The notes beneath the pieces were generated by a model that saw nothing but the letters and a program-made list of their open reading frames with translations, ran no database searches and had not been told where the DNA came from. Below are positions 1-10,663 of a stretch of 64,000 nt of DNA, piece after piece (the stretch's first letter is position 1; every line of letters begins with the position of its first letter). The DNA is taken from contig NC_058164.1 in the NCBI RefSeq assembly GCF_020080835.1, positions 26,052,270 to 26,116,269 on the forward strand, in the 5' to 3' direction. The stretch is from Cotesia glomerata. Lineage: Eukaryota; Arthropoda; Insecta; Hymenoptera; Braconidae. The position numbers were made by a program, and so were the translations under genes.

Positions 1-1620
1 TTATCGCGTTTCACTTATTCGTACTCTTACCCAGCAGTTTTAATAATTATCAGCACTTATCTTGTATTACGACTTACTTTTAGAATATACGTACATTATA
101 TATGCAATAAGAATGTCGTGGTCCTAATATCACTATTTTTCCGCTACGTGACTTTAAGTAAATTCTTTTCTTCATCCTCATCGGCAAATAATCAACCTGA
201 TACCTTTTATATTGTATTATTTAACACGCGAAATATTAAAATTTTTTTAATTAGACTCTTTTTTATCCGCAGCTTTTAATTGAACCCTCAAAAAAATCGC
301 AAGACACTAAAAAAATCCGGAAAATTTTTATTTTTATTTTTTTTCACTGTCCATTTTACCCAATTTTATTATTTTATCGATTTAAAGGAGGACTTGTGAC
401 CTAATCTTGAAGGAAAAAAATAAACGGGACCTAAAAATTAATTACAAAAAAAGTTTTCTTTGTTAGGTATTTTCAAGGTCACCGATTTTTCCGCAAAAAA
501 TTGAATTTTGACGTTTATTTCTGTTTAAAACCTTAAAATAAGTTTAAAAAAATTATTTTTCTATTAAGGAAGTAAAATTAAAGTGTAAATATATTTTTTA
601 AATTAAAATTAATTCGATTGCTGGCCAAAAAAAAATAAAAATTGACTAAAAAGCCTATTTGGCAGGAAATTTCTTTTTTTTGGTTTTCTAAAATTTTATT
701 TAAAGAATTTATGTTTTTGTCTATCGGCTAGACTTCTAGAATTATACTTCTAAATGAGTGTCGAAAATAGTAATCTCCCGGCGACATCTTGCGTGGGAGA
801 TTGGCCGTTTGCGCAATAACAAATACGCAATTCAAATTTTAAGTTTCAAACTAACCCAGCAAATTTTAATGGACCTCATTTCTTATCTGATATAGTTATT
901 GGACCCGTGTACCAGTATCCGGAGTAACTTTGATTAAATTACCATGTTATTCTCCAAATCTCCATACTGTTTTTCGGCGATAACCTCACTTTTGCTATGA
1001 TTTTGCTATGCGGGTGTTCTAACCCTGAATTTAAACTAATATTACTTTTCGTTTTATAGATATAAAAATAAATTTAATGTTATTTTTTTTTTTTTTAATT
1101 TGTTGACGTAAATCACTTTTTACCTGGAAGTGTTGAATAATTCTCAAATTTAATGCTTAAAAAATTAATTTTGTTGGTCCAAATTTCTTTTTGGACACTT
1201 TGGCCTCTTGACATTGAGCTCAACATTTTTTTTTTCGAGTCCAGTGAAAGTCGCGACAAATAATTAAAATTTCAGTTTTATCCAGATATTTCTAGTTATT
1301 ATATATTGAATAAGGGTTAGCTGAATTTTATTATTCAATTAATTGCTAATTTATTTTTTAGCTAGCTCAATTAAATTTAAAAATTTAATTGAAAAAAATT
1401 ACGAATGCATTTAATGAACCTTAAATTGTGTTTGTAGTAATTTTCAATTCTAAGGAGGTTAGTGCAACGAGCAAAGTGTGTGCGTTAAAACACGAGCGCA
1501 GTAAAGCTTTAAAATATACATAAATGTAATTAATTAACCTAATTCCAACAATTATCAACGAATCTACAACTAGCGACACCTAGCGGTGATTTTATGCATT
1601 ATTATAACATACTAGGGCTT
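1..1620. other. AT-rich intergenic DNA, no gene seen
   Basis: No reading frame, RNA gene or transposon end could be supported here. The only local structure is a small inverted repeat near 770-803 (AATCTCCC facing GGGAGATT) in a slightly GC-richer patch at about 725-830. A second GC-richer patch at about 1560-1600 carries GCGACACCTAGCGGTG. Confidence 0.6.
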
Positions 1621-1624
1621 TTTA

Positions 1625-2335
1625 ATAAAAAACAATTTTTTTTAACATTTTTACACATTTTTTAAGCTGAAAAAATTCTTTTTAAAAAAATATTGTTAAA
1701 TAAAAATTTCATTTTATAAAAAATTTTGTCAATATTTTTAGAAAAATTAAATTTTTTAAAAATTTTGTCGATTTTTAAAAAAATTAAATTTTATTCAAAA
1801 TTTTGACAATATTTAAATAAAAATTATATTTTTTAAAAAATCTTGTCAATATTTAAAAAATAAATTAAATTTTATACAAAATTTTGACAATATTTAAATA
1901 AAAATTATATTTTTTAAAAAATCTTGTCAATATTTTAAAAAAAATTAAATTTTATGCAAAATTTTGTCAATATTTAAAAAAAAAATTGAATTTTCTTTTA
2001 AATCTTGTAAATATTTTTAGAAAAATTGAATTTTATACAAAATTAAAAGAAAAATTTCATTTTATAAAAAATTTTGTCAATATTTAAAAAAAAGTTTAAT
2101 TTTATAAAAAAATTGGTCAATATTTAAAAAAAATTAATTTTTTTTTTAATCTTGTAAATATTTTTATAAAATTTGAATTTCATACAAAATTAAAAAAAAA
2201 ATTTAATTTTATCAAAAATCTTGTCAATATTTAATAAAAAATTGAATTTTTTAAAAAATCTTGTCAAAATATTAAAAAAAAATGTAATTTTATAAAAAAT
2301 GTTATGAATGATTTAAAAAAAAATTGTCGAGTAAA
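1625..2335. repeat. AT-rich tandem array, irregular units
   Basis: Degenerate head-to-tail units combine a run like TTAAAAAATCTTGTCAATAT with a run like AAAATTAAATTTTATACAAA. The phrase TTGTCAATATTT (or TTGACAATATTT) recurs at roughly 60-70 base spacing about ten times. There is no coding potential. It lies about 0.6 kb upstream of the promoter of the first gene. Confidence 0.7.
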
Positions 2336-2951
2336 TTTCCGCTATTTTTTTCCAGCCCAAATAAAGAATCAATAAATCAAAAAAAAAAAGCGATATTTAT
2401 AATCCCAAAACAAACTTATCGTAATTATAACATTAAACACGTCTAGACGCCAGACTGTCTGTTCACAGTTACCTCATTTAGAGTATCTCTAAAATTCCAA
2501 TCATACACCCATCCCAGTATCTTAATCATCACCAAATATACGGCTCGTTCTTCAATAACAATCTTCACCCGTCAAAAGGCACACGTGTCCTTTCAACATA
2601 CTCCAAATAATTAGCCCCATCCGTCTGAAATGATATATTTACATTAACTATCCTCCTCTGGTTGTTATATTATTTTCAATGATACATTACCATTTACATC
2701 GAAGATTATATCTCACAATTCGTCTAGACACCGTGGAAGGGAGGCCCTCTCTATAAAGTCCTCCATCAACTCTCCGGAGATCAATCGCATCCACTCTCTC
2801 AAATCAAAACAAACCTCCTTATCCTCAAAACATTAATTTTAACATTTAAAAAAAATCTCAATCCTTTAATTCTTAATTTTAAACTCTTAAATATTAACTA
2901 AAAAAAATATATATATAAATACCTCTTTTAATTTACGCGTGACTACGTACC

Positions 2952-2990
2952 TATACTTATGCTTTGATACTTACACCGGCGGTCTCAGTT
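2952..2990 (+). promoter_or_regulatory. Candidate TATA-Inr core promoter of the TGF-beta propeptide-like gene
   Basis: TCAGTT at 2985-2990 matches the arthropod initiator consensus TCAGTY, putting a start site at about 2987. A TATA-like TATACTTA lies about 30-35 bases upstream (2952-2959). No DPE is visible at +28. The implied 5' UTR (2987-3101) leads straight to the ATG at 3102. The sequence is direct; use as a promoter is inferred. Confidence 0.45.
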
Positions 2991-3101
2991 GAGCCGAACA
3001 TCTCGCACCGTCAACATTACCTCCTGAAACGTTTGTTTTAATTTCTAATTGTGAAAAAAAATGGTGATTAATTTTAACTAAAGTTTTAAAGTGCTTTCAA
3101 G

Positions 3102-3931
3102 ATGATTAAAGTGATAATTATCCTGACAATTGTCACGTGCGCGTGCTCAAGACCCGCGAGTTTTAATTCAGATAAGAAAATAACTCCTTTTAGTACTAAA
3201 ACATTGGAATCGATGCTTGAAAAGGCAATTTTTAAGATAATTACCGGCGAGCTTAGCAATGGAGATTTGTTGCTTTTAAGGAGCTTGAATTATAGCTTAG
3301 AAGAAGTTTTGGAGATTCGTGAAAGAGAACTTGCTAAAAAAGAGGACAATTTTTTGTCTAAGGAGAATTTTTCTACCGAAAAATTCGAAGATTCTGACGG
3401 AGTTGACGTTGAAGAGTACAACAGGCAAGCTGTTTTGGATTATGAAACTTTAGCGAATAAAATGGAGGAAGAAAAGGAGGAAATTCAGGAGGTAGAGCCG
3501 GAAAATGAACACTTGGCTTTTGATAAAGCAATGGAGCCCCACGTGGTGTTTAAAATTAGGTTTAATGAAACGGAAGATCAAGAAGGTGATTTAGGAGGTG
3601 CTCTTCCTAATTTAGATTCAGGAGGGAGCACTTCTGAAGCTAGATCGGGATTAGGTTTATTTCCTGGGAATCGTTCTAATGAAAATGATGCTAATTTGAC
3701 AAGAAGGGAATACGAAGGGTTAGAATGGGTGGAAGACGATGTTTACCGAGTAATTCCGGAGGCTTTGGATCAGGAGATCCTCCAGGAGTCTAAGGAGTCT
3801 AAGGAGGAGGAGGAGGAGGAGGAGGAGGAGGAGGAAGAGGAGGAGGAGGTTGGGGATTATGCAGCGGATCAGGAGGTTGACAATGCCAATTTGTCCGCCT
3901 ATCAGCAATTGGCGCTGGCTCATCGGAGAGA
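3102..3931 (+). CDS. Exon 1 of the TGF-beta propeptide-like gene
   Basis: This exon encodes the signal peptide and the acidic glycosylated N-terminal region, residues 1-276 plus two bases of 277. The ATG at 3102 is chosen because a hydrophobic leader follows directly. The donor is GA|GTAAGTAG. A GAG/GAA microsatellite at about 3804-3848 encodes the glutamate run. A TRRE dibasic site lies at about residue 200 and could be a proprotein cleavage site. Confidence 0.85.
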
Positions 3932-6900
3932 GTAAGTAGAGATTTAAGGGAGGGTTTTGGAGGGTTTTGGAGGTACTAAGGAGGACTTGTGATAATTGTA
4001 TTTTTAATTTCTAGCGGGAATCACTCGGGCTTCGATAGGTAAGCTTGGCTCTCAGTGCTTTTTGCTGGTATTTTTGGAGGCTCAATGCCAGATACTTTTT
4101 GCTATTTTTAAAATTGGAGCTTTGCCAGGGTTTTGTTTTGAAGGAATTTTTTTTGCTTGAGGATCTAAGCTTTTATGGAAAATTTTGATCGCTATTTTTA
4201 AACAGTTTTTTAATTGGTAAAATTTATTTAAGAGCTGAATTTTGGATCAAAGTTTGGCCAAAATTTTAATGCTTGAAAACTTTTGGTTGGAAATTTGCGC
4301 TTTTTAATCATACTTTTTTAATAATATTTACAGTTTTATTAATTTGGCTTTTATTTAAAAATACGCTTTTTTAGCTTCGTATTTGCGATCTAACATTTTT
4401 AACACTCTTTTTTTTTTTCTTTAATGCAAAATTATAATTTTTGTTTTGAAAATAAAATTTTTTAATTAGTTTTTGCAGCATTTATTAACAATAATTTTGT
4501 TTTTTTTATTTAATAAAAAAAAATTTTTCTCATCAAAAAATTGACTTTTACTAAAAATTCATTTTTTTTTTTAATATACGCTCTATTATTGTCAATATTT
4601 TTTTTTTCTATTTTTTTTTTTATTTAATAAAAAATCAAAATTTTGAAAAAAAAAATTTTTATCAAAAAATTGACTTAAAATTTCTTTTTACTAAAAATTC
4701 ATTTTTTAAAAAATTTATTTTTTTTTAAATATGCGCTCCATAATTGTCACTATTTTTTTTAACACAAAAAAATTTATTTTTACCAAAAATTCATTTTTTA
4801 TAAAATTTATTTTCTTCCAAATATTCGCTCTATTATTGTCATTAATATTTTTAACACAAATTTTTTTTTAATTTATAGAATTTAATCAATTTTTTGCTTT
4901 TTATGTAAAAATACTTTTTTTTAGCTCCTTATTTGCGATCTAAAATTTTTAACAATCTTTTTTGTTTTTCTTTGATAAAAATTAAAAATTTTTATTTTTT
5001 AAAATAAAAATAAAAATTTTTTAATTAGTATTTACAGCATCTATTAAGAATAATTTTTTTTTATTTAATAAAAAAAAAAAATTTTTTTTTTTAATTTTTT
5101 ATCAAAAAATTAACCCATAAAAATTTTATTTTTACCAAAAATAAATTTTTTATAAAATTAATTTTTTTTAAAATATGCGCTTTATTATTGTCATTATTTT
5201 TTTTAACAAAAAAATTTTTTTTTCTTAAAAAATTTTACCATTCTTAAAATTAGTTCCTAAAAAAACAAAACAAAATATTGACGTGCCCTTTTATTTAACA
5301 AAAGATAATATAATAACGTAACTGTAGTCCCCACCTTATATTTCTCGGCTTGTTGCCCCTTTCGCGACGTACATGCTCGTTGGCGTTTCTTTTATTTTAT
5401 TAAGTCTAGACTTGAAAATGCATTCGTGCCCGACATTGGCGTAGTTATCTTCTACTCTCTCTTCTCTTAAACAATAAATCTTAAATTACCCATTAAAATA
5501 AAAATAAATAATACAAATCTCAAAGTATTAAAATTAACTTAAAATAAATAGCGCGCCAAAATAATGGTGACATCTAATTTCTCCTGGCGAACGGAGAAGT
5601 GGGTCACTTCCTCCTCGGGTCTAATATTAAATTTTTGTTGAATGGCTTACTTATTAGTGTTATGTTTGTAGTTTGTCTGATTTGAAATCTCGCCGGTTTA
5701 AGAAGAGAGTCTGCAGATGTGTACACACGTTTGCGTATAGTACCCAGACAGGTACCAGACGGGTCACGTACGCGACGCAATGTTGTAGAATGCCCGGCGC
5801 GACGAGATTGACACGCGCGTGCATTGAATCAAGTGTTATGTCGACATTTTTTGTAATTCAACATATTTACGTTCCTTTTTTTCACTGATTTTTATTCGTA
5901 GCTTATCAACTGATCGAGTTAAAAATACCGGGCTTATTTTATTCTCTTGCAAATTTAATTCTCTACAAAAAAGGTATCTTTAGTTTTTTTCGTATCTCTA
6001 ATTGTTACCAAGATATTGGCACTTTTGTACCGATGCTTCAATCCTCAAAAAATTCAAACTTAAAAAAAATTTTTTTTTTTCAGTTTCATTTTCAGTGGCT
6101 TTTTTAATTATTTTTACTATAAATTATTACAGGAAAAGGTACTAGATACTTCAAAATAGATGCACAAAAAAGGCGATCGCTGTAAATTAATTACAGAAAA
6201 AGTTTTCTTTGTTAGGTAATTTCAAGGTCATGAAATTTGATAGATTTTTTAGGAAATAACCAATTTTTTCGCAATAAACCAGTAAAAAAACACTAATTAC
6301 AGTTTTTGTAGTAGAAATTATGAATAATTTTGCATCTGAAGCTTTAGACTGAAAAAAATATTCAAAATTTTTTTTATATGACCTAATATAAATTTTCGCT
6401 TAGAATTCAAATATTATTAAAAATTTGTAACTTGAAAAGTAATTTCTTTAAAAATTCTGGATTGGCATAATAATATTCTAAATTTAACGCTCTACAAAAA
6501 AGGTATCTTTGGTTTTTTTCGTATCTCTAATCGTTACTTAGATATCGGCACTTTTGTACCAATGCCTCAAAATATTTAAAAATCCTCAAAAAATTCAAGA
6601 ATTCAAACTTTAAAAATTCATAACTTAAAAAATAAATTTTTTTTAAATTCTGAGTTGTTATAATTGTATTCTAAATTTAACGCTCTACAAAAAGGCCATC
6701 TAGTTTTTATCGTATCTCTAATAGTTACCTAGATATCGGCACTTTTGTAACAGTCCTCAAAAATTCTTAAAAAATTCAGAAATTTTAAGATTTTAATTTA
6801 AAAAATTCGTAACTTAAAAAATAAATTTTTTTTTAAATTCTGGGTTGACATAATTGTATTCTAAATTTAACGCTCTACAAAAAAGGTCTTTGAATTTATT

Positions 6901-9900
6901 CGTATCTCTAATCGTTACGTAGATATCGGCAGTTTTGTACCGATGCCTCAAAGTCCTCAAAATCCTCAAAAAATTCAAACTTTAAAAATTCATAACTTGG
7001 CAAATATTTTTTTTTTTAATTCTTGGTTGGCATAATTGTATTCTAAATTTAACGCTCTCCAAATAAGGCGTATACTTTTGTTTTCGTATCTCTATTCGTT
7101 ACCTAGAAATCGGCATTTTAGGAACAGTCCTCAAAAATTCTAGAATTTAAGGATTTTAATTTTAAAAATTCGTAACTTGAAAATTAATTAAGATAAAAAT
7201 ATCTAACTGGTGTCATTTTCTTCTAAATTTAACGCTCTACAAAAAAAGTATCTTTAGTTTTTTCCGTATCTCTTATCATTACCGAGAAATCGTCGGCGAT
7301 TTGTTAAAATTCTGGAAATTCCCGTGAATGAGACAAAAACCCGGAGATAAATAATTATGGGAGTAAATTACCTTGCAAATGAAGATTGAGGAGGTTGAAA
7401 AAGAGTTTGAGGCCTCGAGAGATTAAAGGAGAAAGGAAGTGAGAGCAAACAGAGACTGAGACTGAGACGGAGACTGCTGGACATCAGAGAAACAGACAGA
7501 CAGTCAAGGGAATCGGGTGCTGCTGACGTTTCTCCCTGTCTAGCCGCCGTCTAGATCGTAATAATAACGAGTAGCGCCTCTGGCCACGCGGCTGTCTGGG
7601 TCACTGACCATTCATACCTCTCATACATACATATATACATCGACAATAAGACACGGTTGCCGATTTAAAAGTCTCACGCTTACTTGTTAGTTAACATTCA
7701 TTCAAGTTATTTATCTTTATGCATGTCTGAGTAGTTAATCCTCAAACCCTGAAAATTAATACCGATTTATAACCTAATTACGGTTTTGTCAACAGCCAAG
7801 GACAGAAGGCCATCGAGGACATAAAACTACGGGTCCTGGCGATGACCGGCCGGTTTAATCTCTCCTCTACTGACCATCAGGTCCAGAGGGAGCGACTCAC
7901 TATGTTTACGCCAACTTGTAAGTTTTCGAGTTTGTTTTTAATAAAACGTTTGAATTTTTTAATATAAATTATTTTAAATTTCAGGTGAAATTCCTAAAAA
8001 TACCGACGCTGAATCCTGGACTGATCCTTTTTCGATGAACATGTTCTTTCAACTTAATTTAACAGCCGAGGAACATATTGTTGCTGCGAAGTTAAGGTTG
8101 TTTAAACTTCCTCAAAATGAGACTTTAGCAACTACTAGTAGTCCCTCGGAAGAAGAGGATGGAGAAGAAAAGAAAATTAGGATTTCTATTTATTATTATA
8201 TGAGATCGCTAAAAAAATATCGATGTAAGTCATTTTAAATTGTTAAATAAATTTAAATGGCTATATTAAGTCAGATATGTCCACATTAGAACATTTCTGG
8301 TTAAATATGGTCTCATGTAATTTTATATAATCATATTTAATCCAATATAGTCTAATATGCTCATATATAACTTTTTTATAGAATTTAGTACCAAAAACTC
8401 CCAACAGGTGGCGCATGGTCGCTAAATCTTCTCACTACTAAAGAGTTAATTTTTAAAATATAGATAATTTATATCCAAATTTTCATAATCTTCATTCAAA
8501 TTATTATTCCTCTTTAATAATGCAAATTATAGAAAATTTATGAAAAAAAAAATTTTTAATGACCATATTAGGTCAAATATGTCCACATTAAAACACTTTT
8601 GGTTATATAAGGTTAAATATAACTTGATATGATCATATCTAACCTAATATTTCCATAGATAGCTTTTTTATTATAGTTAGTTTGAAAAACTTTCAACAGA
8701 TGGCGCATAATCGCTAAATTTTCTCACTACTAGAAAGTTAACTTTTAAAATATAGATAATTTCTTTTTCAAATCTTCATAATTTTTATTCAAGCCATCAA
8801 ACCTTCCTAATAATACAAATTATAATTAATTTATAAGAAAGAAAACTTTTAATGGCTATATAAGGTCAAATATGTCCACATTAGAACACTTTTGGTTATA
8901 TAAGGTTAAATATGGCTTCATATGACTTAATATGATCATATCTAACCTAATATGTCCATATTTAGCTTTTTTATTAAATTTAGTACCAAAAAATTCCAAC
9001 AGGTGGCGCATAGTCGCTAAATCTTCTCCCTACTAGAAATTTAACTTTTAAAATATACATAATTTCTTTTTCAAACCTTCATAATTTTAATTCAAACCAT
9101 CAAACCTTTCTAATAATAGAAATAATAAATTATTTATAAAAGAAAAAAATTTTTAATGGCTTTATCAGGTTAGATATGTCCACATTATAACTCTTCTGGG
9201 TATATATGGCTTGATATAACTTCATATGACTTGATATGATCATATCTAACCCAATATAACTGAATAAAACTTTTTTATTAAACTTAGTACCAAAAACTTC
9301 CAACAGGTGGCGCATGGTCGCTAAATCTTCTCCCTACTAGAGAGTTAATTTATAAAATATAGATAATTTCTTTTTCAAATTTTTATAATCCATATTTAAG
9401 CTTTTGAAACTCTCTAATAATACAAATTATAAATTATTTATAAGAAAAAAAAATTTTAATGGCTATATCAGGTCAGATATCTCCATATTAGAACATTTTT
9501 AATTATATATGGTCTTATACGACTTTATATGATCATATCTACCTTAATAAGATCCAATATGTCCATATATAATTTTTTTTAGAGTTTTTTTTAAAGTTAG
9601 TACCAAAAACTACCAACAGGTGGCGCGTAGTCGCTAAATCTTCTCGCTACCAAAGAGTTAACTATTAAAATATAGATAATAAAGGAAAAATTTAATAAAT
9701 TACAAAATTAATTTTTTTTTTTTAGCAAAGAAAAAGCTAATGGACAGCGTAGTGACGCCCCTAACCTCAGAAGGCAGCCATCTTGCCTTGGACGTGAGAC
9801 AAGCTTTAAGATACTGGAGGCAAGCTCCCAGAGTAACTAGCGGGACTAATAACCACGGCCTGGTGGTCCAAGTTGAAGACCAAGATGGCAGACCCCTAAA

Positions 9901-10249
9901 ACCGGAACTTTTTATCCAGAGGGATGGCTGCCAAGAGGAAAACTCAGATAACAAGGCATGTGAGTGTGTGCGCTAACCTCTAACGCTTGTTTTAGCTAAT
10001 TTTAACCACCGCTTTTCTTTGCATGGTTTTTTAGTGAATAGTATTTTTAAATTAATTATTTAATTAATTTTTTGGACTAATAACAATTAATTAATAATGA
10101 TAGTTAATTGATTTTTTACAGACCAACGCGTCCCTGCACTCTTCTTTAGAGCCTGTTCTCGTTACGTTCGCGTCGTAAATGAAGAGGCCGTGACTTACGT
10201 CGACTGTAGTCATAGACATAGATCTGCGAGGCATCGTAATCGATCGTAA
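3102..10249 (+). CDS. Secreted TGF-beta propeptide-like protein without a ligand domain (five exons, 517 aa)
   Basis: Joined exons 3102-3931, 7796-7917, 7985-8224, 9726-9959 and 10122-10249 keep one frame through four GT-AG introns (1554 nt, 517 residues). Residues 1-16 are a signal peptide (MIKVIIILTIVTCACS). Residues about 20-276 are acidic, with several N-glycosylation sequons and a 14-residue glutamate run. Residues about 278-475 resemble a TGF-beta family prodomain: an amphipathic segment (IKLRVLAMTGRF), KLRLFKLP, and a lasso-like stretch (LALDVRQALRYW, then HGLVVQVEDQ). The last exon should lead to a furin site and a seven-cysteine ligand. Instead it ends 41 residues later, with two cysteines and a basic tail (RSARHRNRS). 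Secretion and a signalling-modulator role are inferred. Insect anachronism is one possible identity, which I could not verify. Confidence 0.8.
4080..5260. repeat. AT-rich direct duplications in intron 1
   Basis: A block beginning GTATTTGCGATCTAACATTT near 4378 is repeated about 545 bases later (TTATTTGCGATCTAAAATTT near 4929). Within it a shorter phrase (ATGCGCTCCATAATTGTCA and variants) recurs near 4575, 4730, 4820 and 5175. These are degenerate tandem repeats with no coding content. Confidence 0.65.
5580..5890. other. GC-richer intronic island, possible alternative promoter
   Basis: This is an unusually GC- and CpG-rich stretch for the region (for example GGTCACGTACGCGACGCAAT, and GCCCGGCGCGACGAG). 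A 71-codon open frame (5673-5888) resembles no family I know and lacks flanking splice sites that fit the gene, so I do not call it coding. It may be regulatory. Confidence 0.3.
5940..7290. repeat. Tandem array of about 190-bp monomers
   Basis: Monomers are recognised by CTCTACAAAAAAGGTATCTT followed by TCGTATCTCTAATCGTTAC and GATATCGGCACTTTTGTACC. These recur at about 5964, 6492, 6685, 6870, 7056 and 7229. The reverse complement of this core matches the core of the NAD kinase intron array at 21590-24360, so both belong to one diverged family in opposite orientations. Confidence 0.75.
7390..7690. other. GA-rich unique block upstream of exon 2
   Basis: This stretch is rich in GAGAC/AGACAG words (GACTGAGACTGAGACGGAGA) and then CpG-containing sequence (TAGCCGCCGTCTAGATCG). 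It is unlike the surrounding AT-rich repeats. It may be an intronic enhancer or alternative promoter with GAGA-type sites. No transcript start could be fixed. Confidence 0.3.
7796..7917 (+). CDS. Exon 2 of the TGF-beta propeptide-like gene
   Basis: The acceptor is TTTTGTCAACAG and the donor is ACTT|GTAAGT. The exon encodes residues 278-317, including IEDIKLRVLAMTGRF and an NLSS glycosylation sequon. A short helix-forming segment before the main prodomain fold is typical of TGF-beta family precursors. Confidence 0.8.
7985..8224 (+). CDS. Exon 3 of the TGF-beta propeptide-like gene
   Basis: The acceptor is AATTTCAG and the donor is CGAT|GTAAGT. The exon encodes residues 319-397. FFQLNLTAEEHIVAAKLRLF matches the prodomain pattern in which a hydrophobic strand precedes an A.LRLF/Y segment. 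There are two glycosylation sequons (NLT, NET) and an acidic loop (SEEEDGEEKK). Confidence 0.85.
8280..9700. repeat. Five-copy, about 300-bp tandem repeat in intron 3
   Basis: CCAACAGGTGGCGCATGGTC followed by GCTAAATCTTCTC recurs near 8403, 8695, 8998, 9302 and 9614, so the period is about 300. Each unit also carries GGTCAAATATGTCCACATTA. An isolated relative of the CAACAGGTGGCGCA segment lies in a NAD kinase intron at about 37490-37550. Confidence 0.85.
9726..9959 (+). CDS. Exon 4 of the TGF-beta propeptide-like gene
   Basis: The acceptor is TTTTTTTTTTAG and the donor is GCAT|GTGAGT. The exon encodes residues 399-475. LALDVRQALRYWRQAP followed by NHGLVVQVEDQDGRPLKP is the best family signature. 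It matches the prodomain strand and helix (a D(V/I)..A...W core) and the strand after them. It ends with a single cysteine and acidic residues. Confidence 0.88.
10122..10249 (+). CDS. Last exon of the TGF-beta propeptide-like gene
   Basis: The acceptor is GATTTTTTACAG. Splicing from the strong donor GTGAGT fixes the frame YQRVPALFFRACSRY, which runs on to SARHRNRS and a TAA at 10247. The other frame gives LEPVLVTFAS, which looks like the usual prodomain end, but it stops at once and does not fit the donor phase. RSAR fits the R-x-x-R furin consensus, with only five residues left after it. Confidence 0.75.
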
Positions 10250-10602
10250 TACATTATTTAATAACTTTAGTTTGTAGACTAGAGATAATAATAGAGATAA
10301 TGATTAATTAGTTTGAAAAATAAGTTACTTTTTAAGGTTTTTGCTTAATTTTTAGAGACTGTCAATTTAACTCTAACTTACTAGAATTTATTTATTTTTT
10401 ATGTAAATAGTTAAGGGTACTTTTTTTTTTTATTTTTTATTTAAATTAATATTAAGTTTTTATTATCGATGACTGAAGATAATTTAAATCGTTCCTAGCT
10501 ATTTTTTAAATTTATTTTGCTGAGGAATATTTATTTTTATGAGTCAATTTTTAATTAGATTTTAAAATAATTGTAAATACTGTATATTCATTTAATTTTT
10601 AA

Positions 10603-10608
10603 ATAAAT
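10603..10608 (+). terminator. Poly(A) signal of the TGF-beta propeptide-like gene
   Basis: AATAAA lies about 350 bases after the stop codon, followed by a T/GT-rich stretch (AAGGTGTTTATTT). It is just upstream of the satellite that starts near 10664. Confidence 0.5.
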
Positions 10609-10663
10609 TTATTGACAAATATTAATAAGGTGTTTATTTAATTAAAAATTTGAACTTTTTGTT

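Larger units (their letters stand above)
3932..7795 (+). other. Intron 1 of the TGF-beta propeptide-like gene
   Basis: This 3.9-kb intron holds poly(A/T)-rich direct repeats (4080-5260), a GC-richer island (about 5580-5890), a roughly 190-bp tandem array (5940-7290) and a GA-rich unique block (7390-7690). No exon is needed between exon 1 and exon 2, because the phases match (2 then 1). Confidence 0.75.

Noticed and set aside
10122..10180. Alternative frame for the last exon (LEPVLVTFAS)
   Set aside because: It looks like a usual prodomain ending but does not fit the phase of the strong GTGAGT donor at 9960 and stops immediately.
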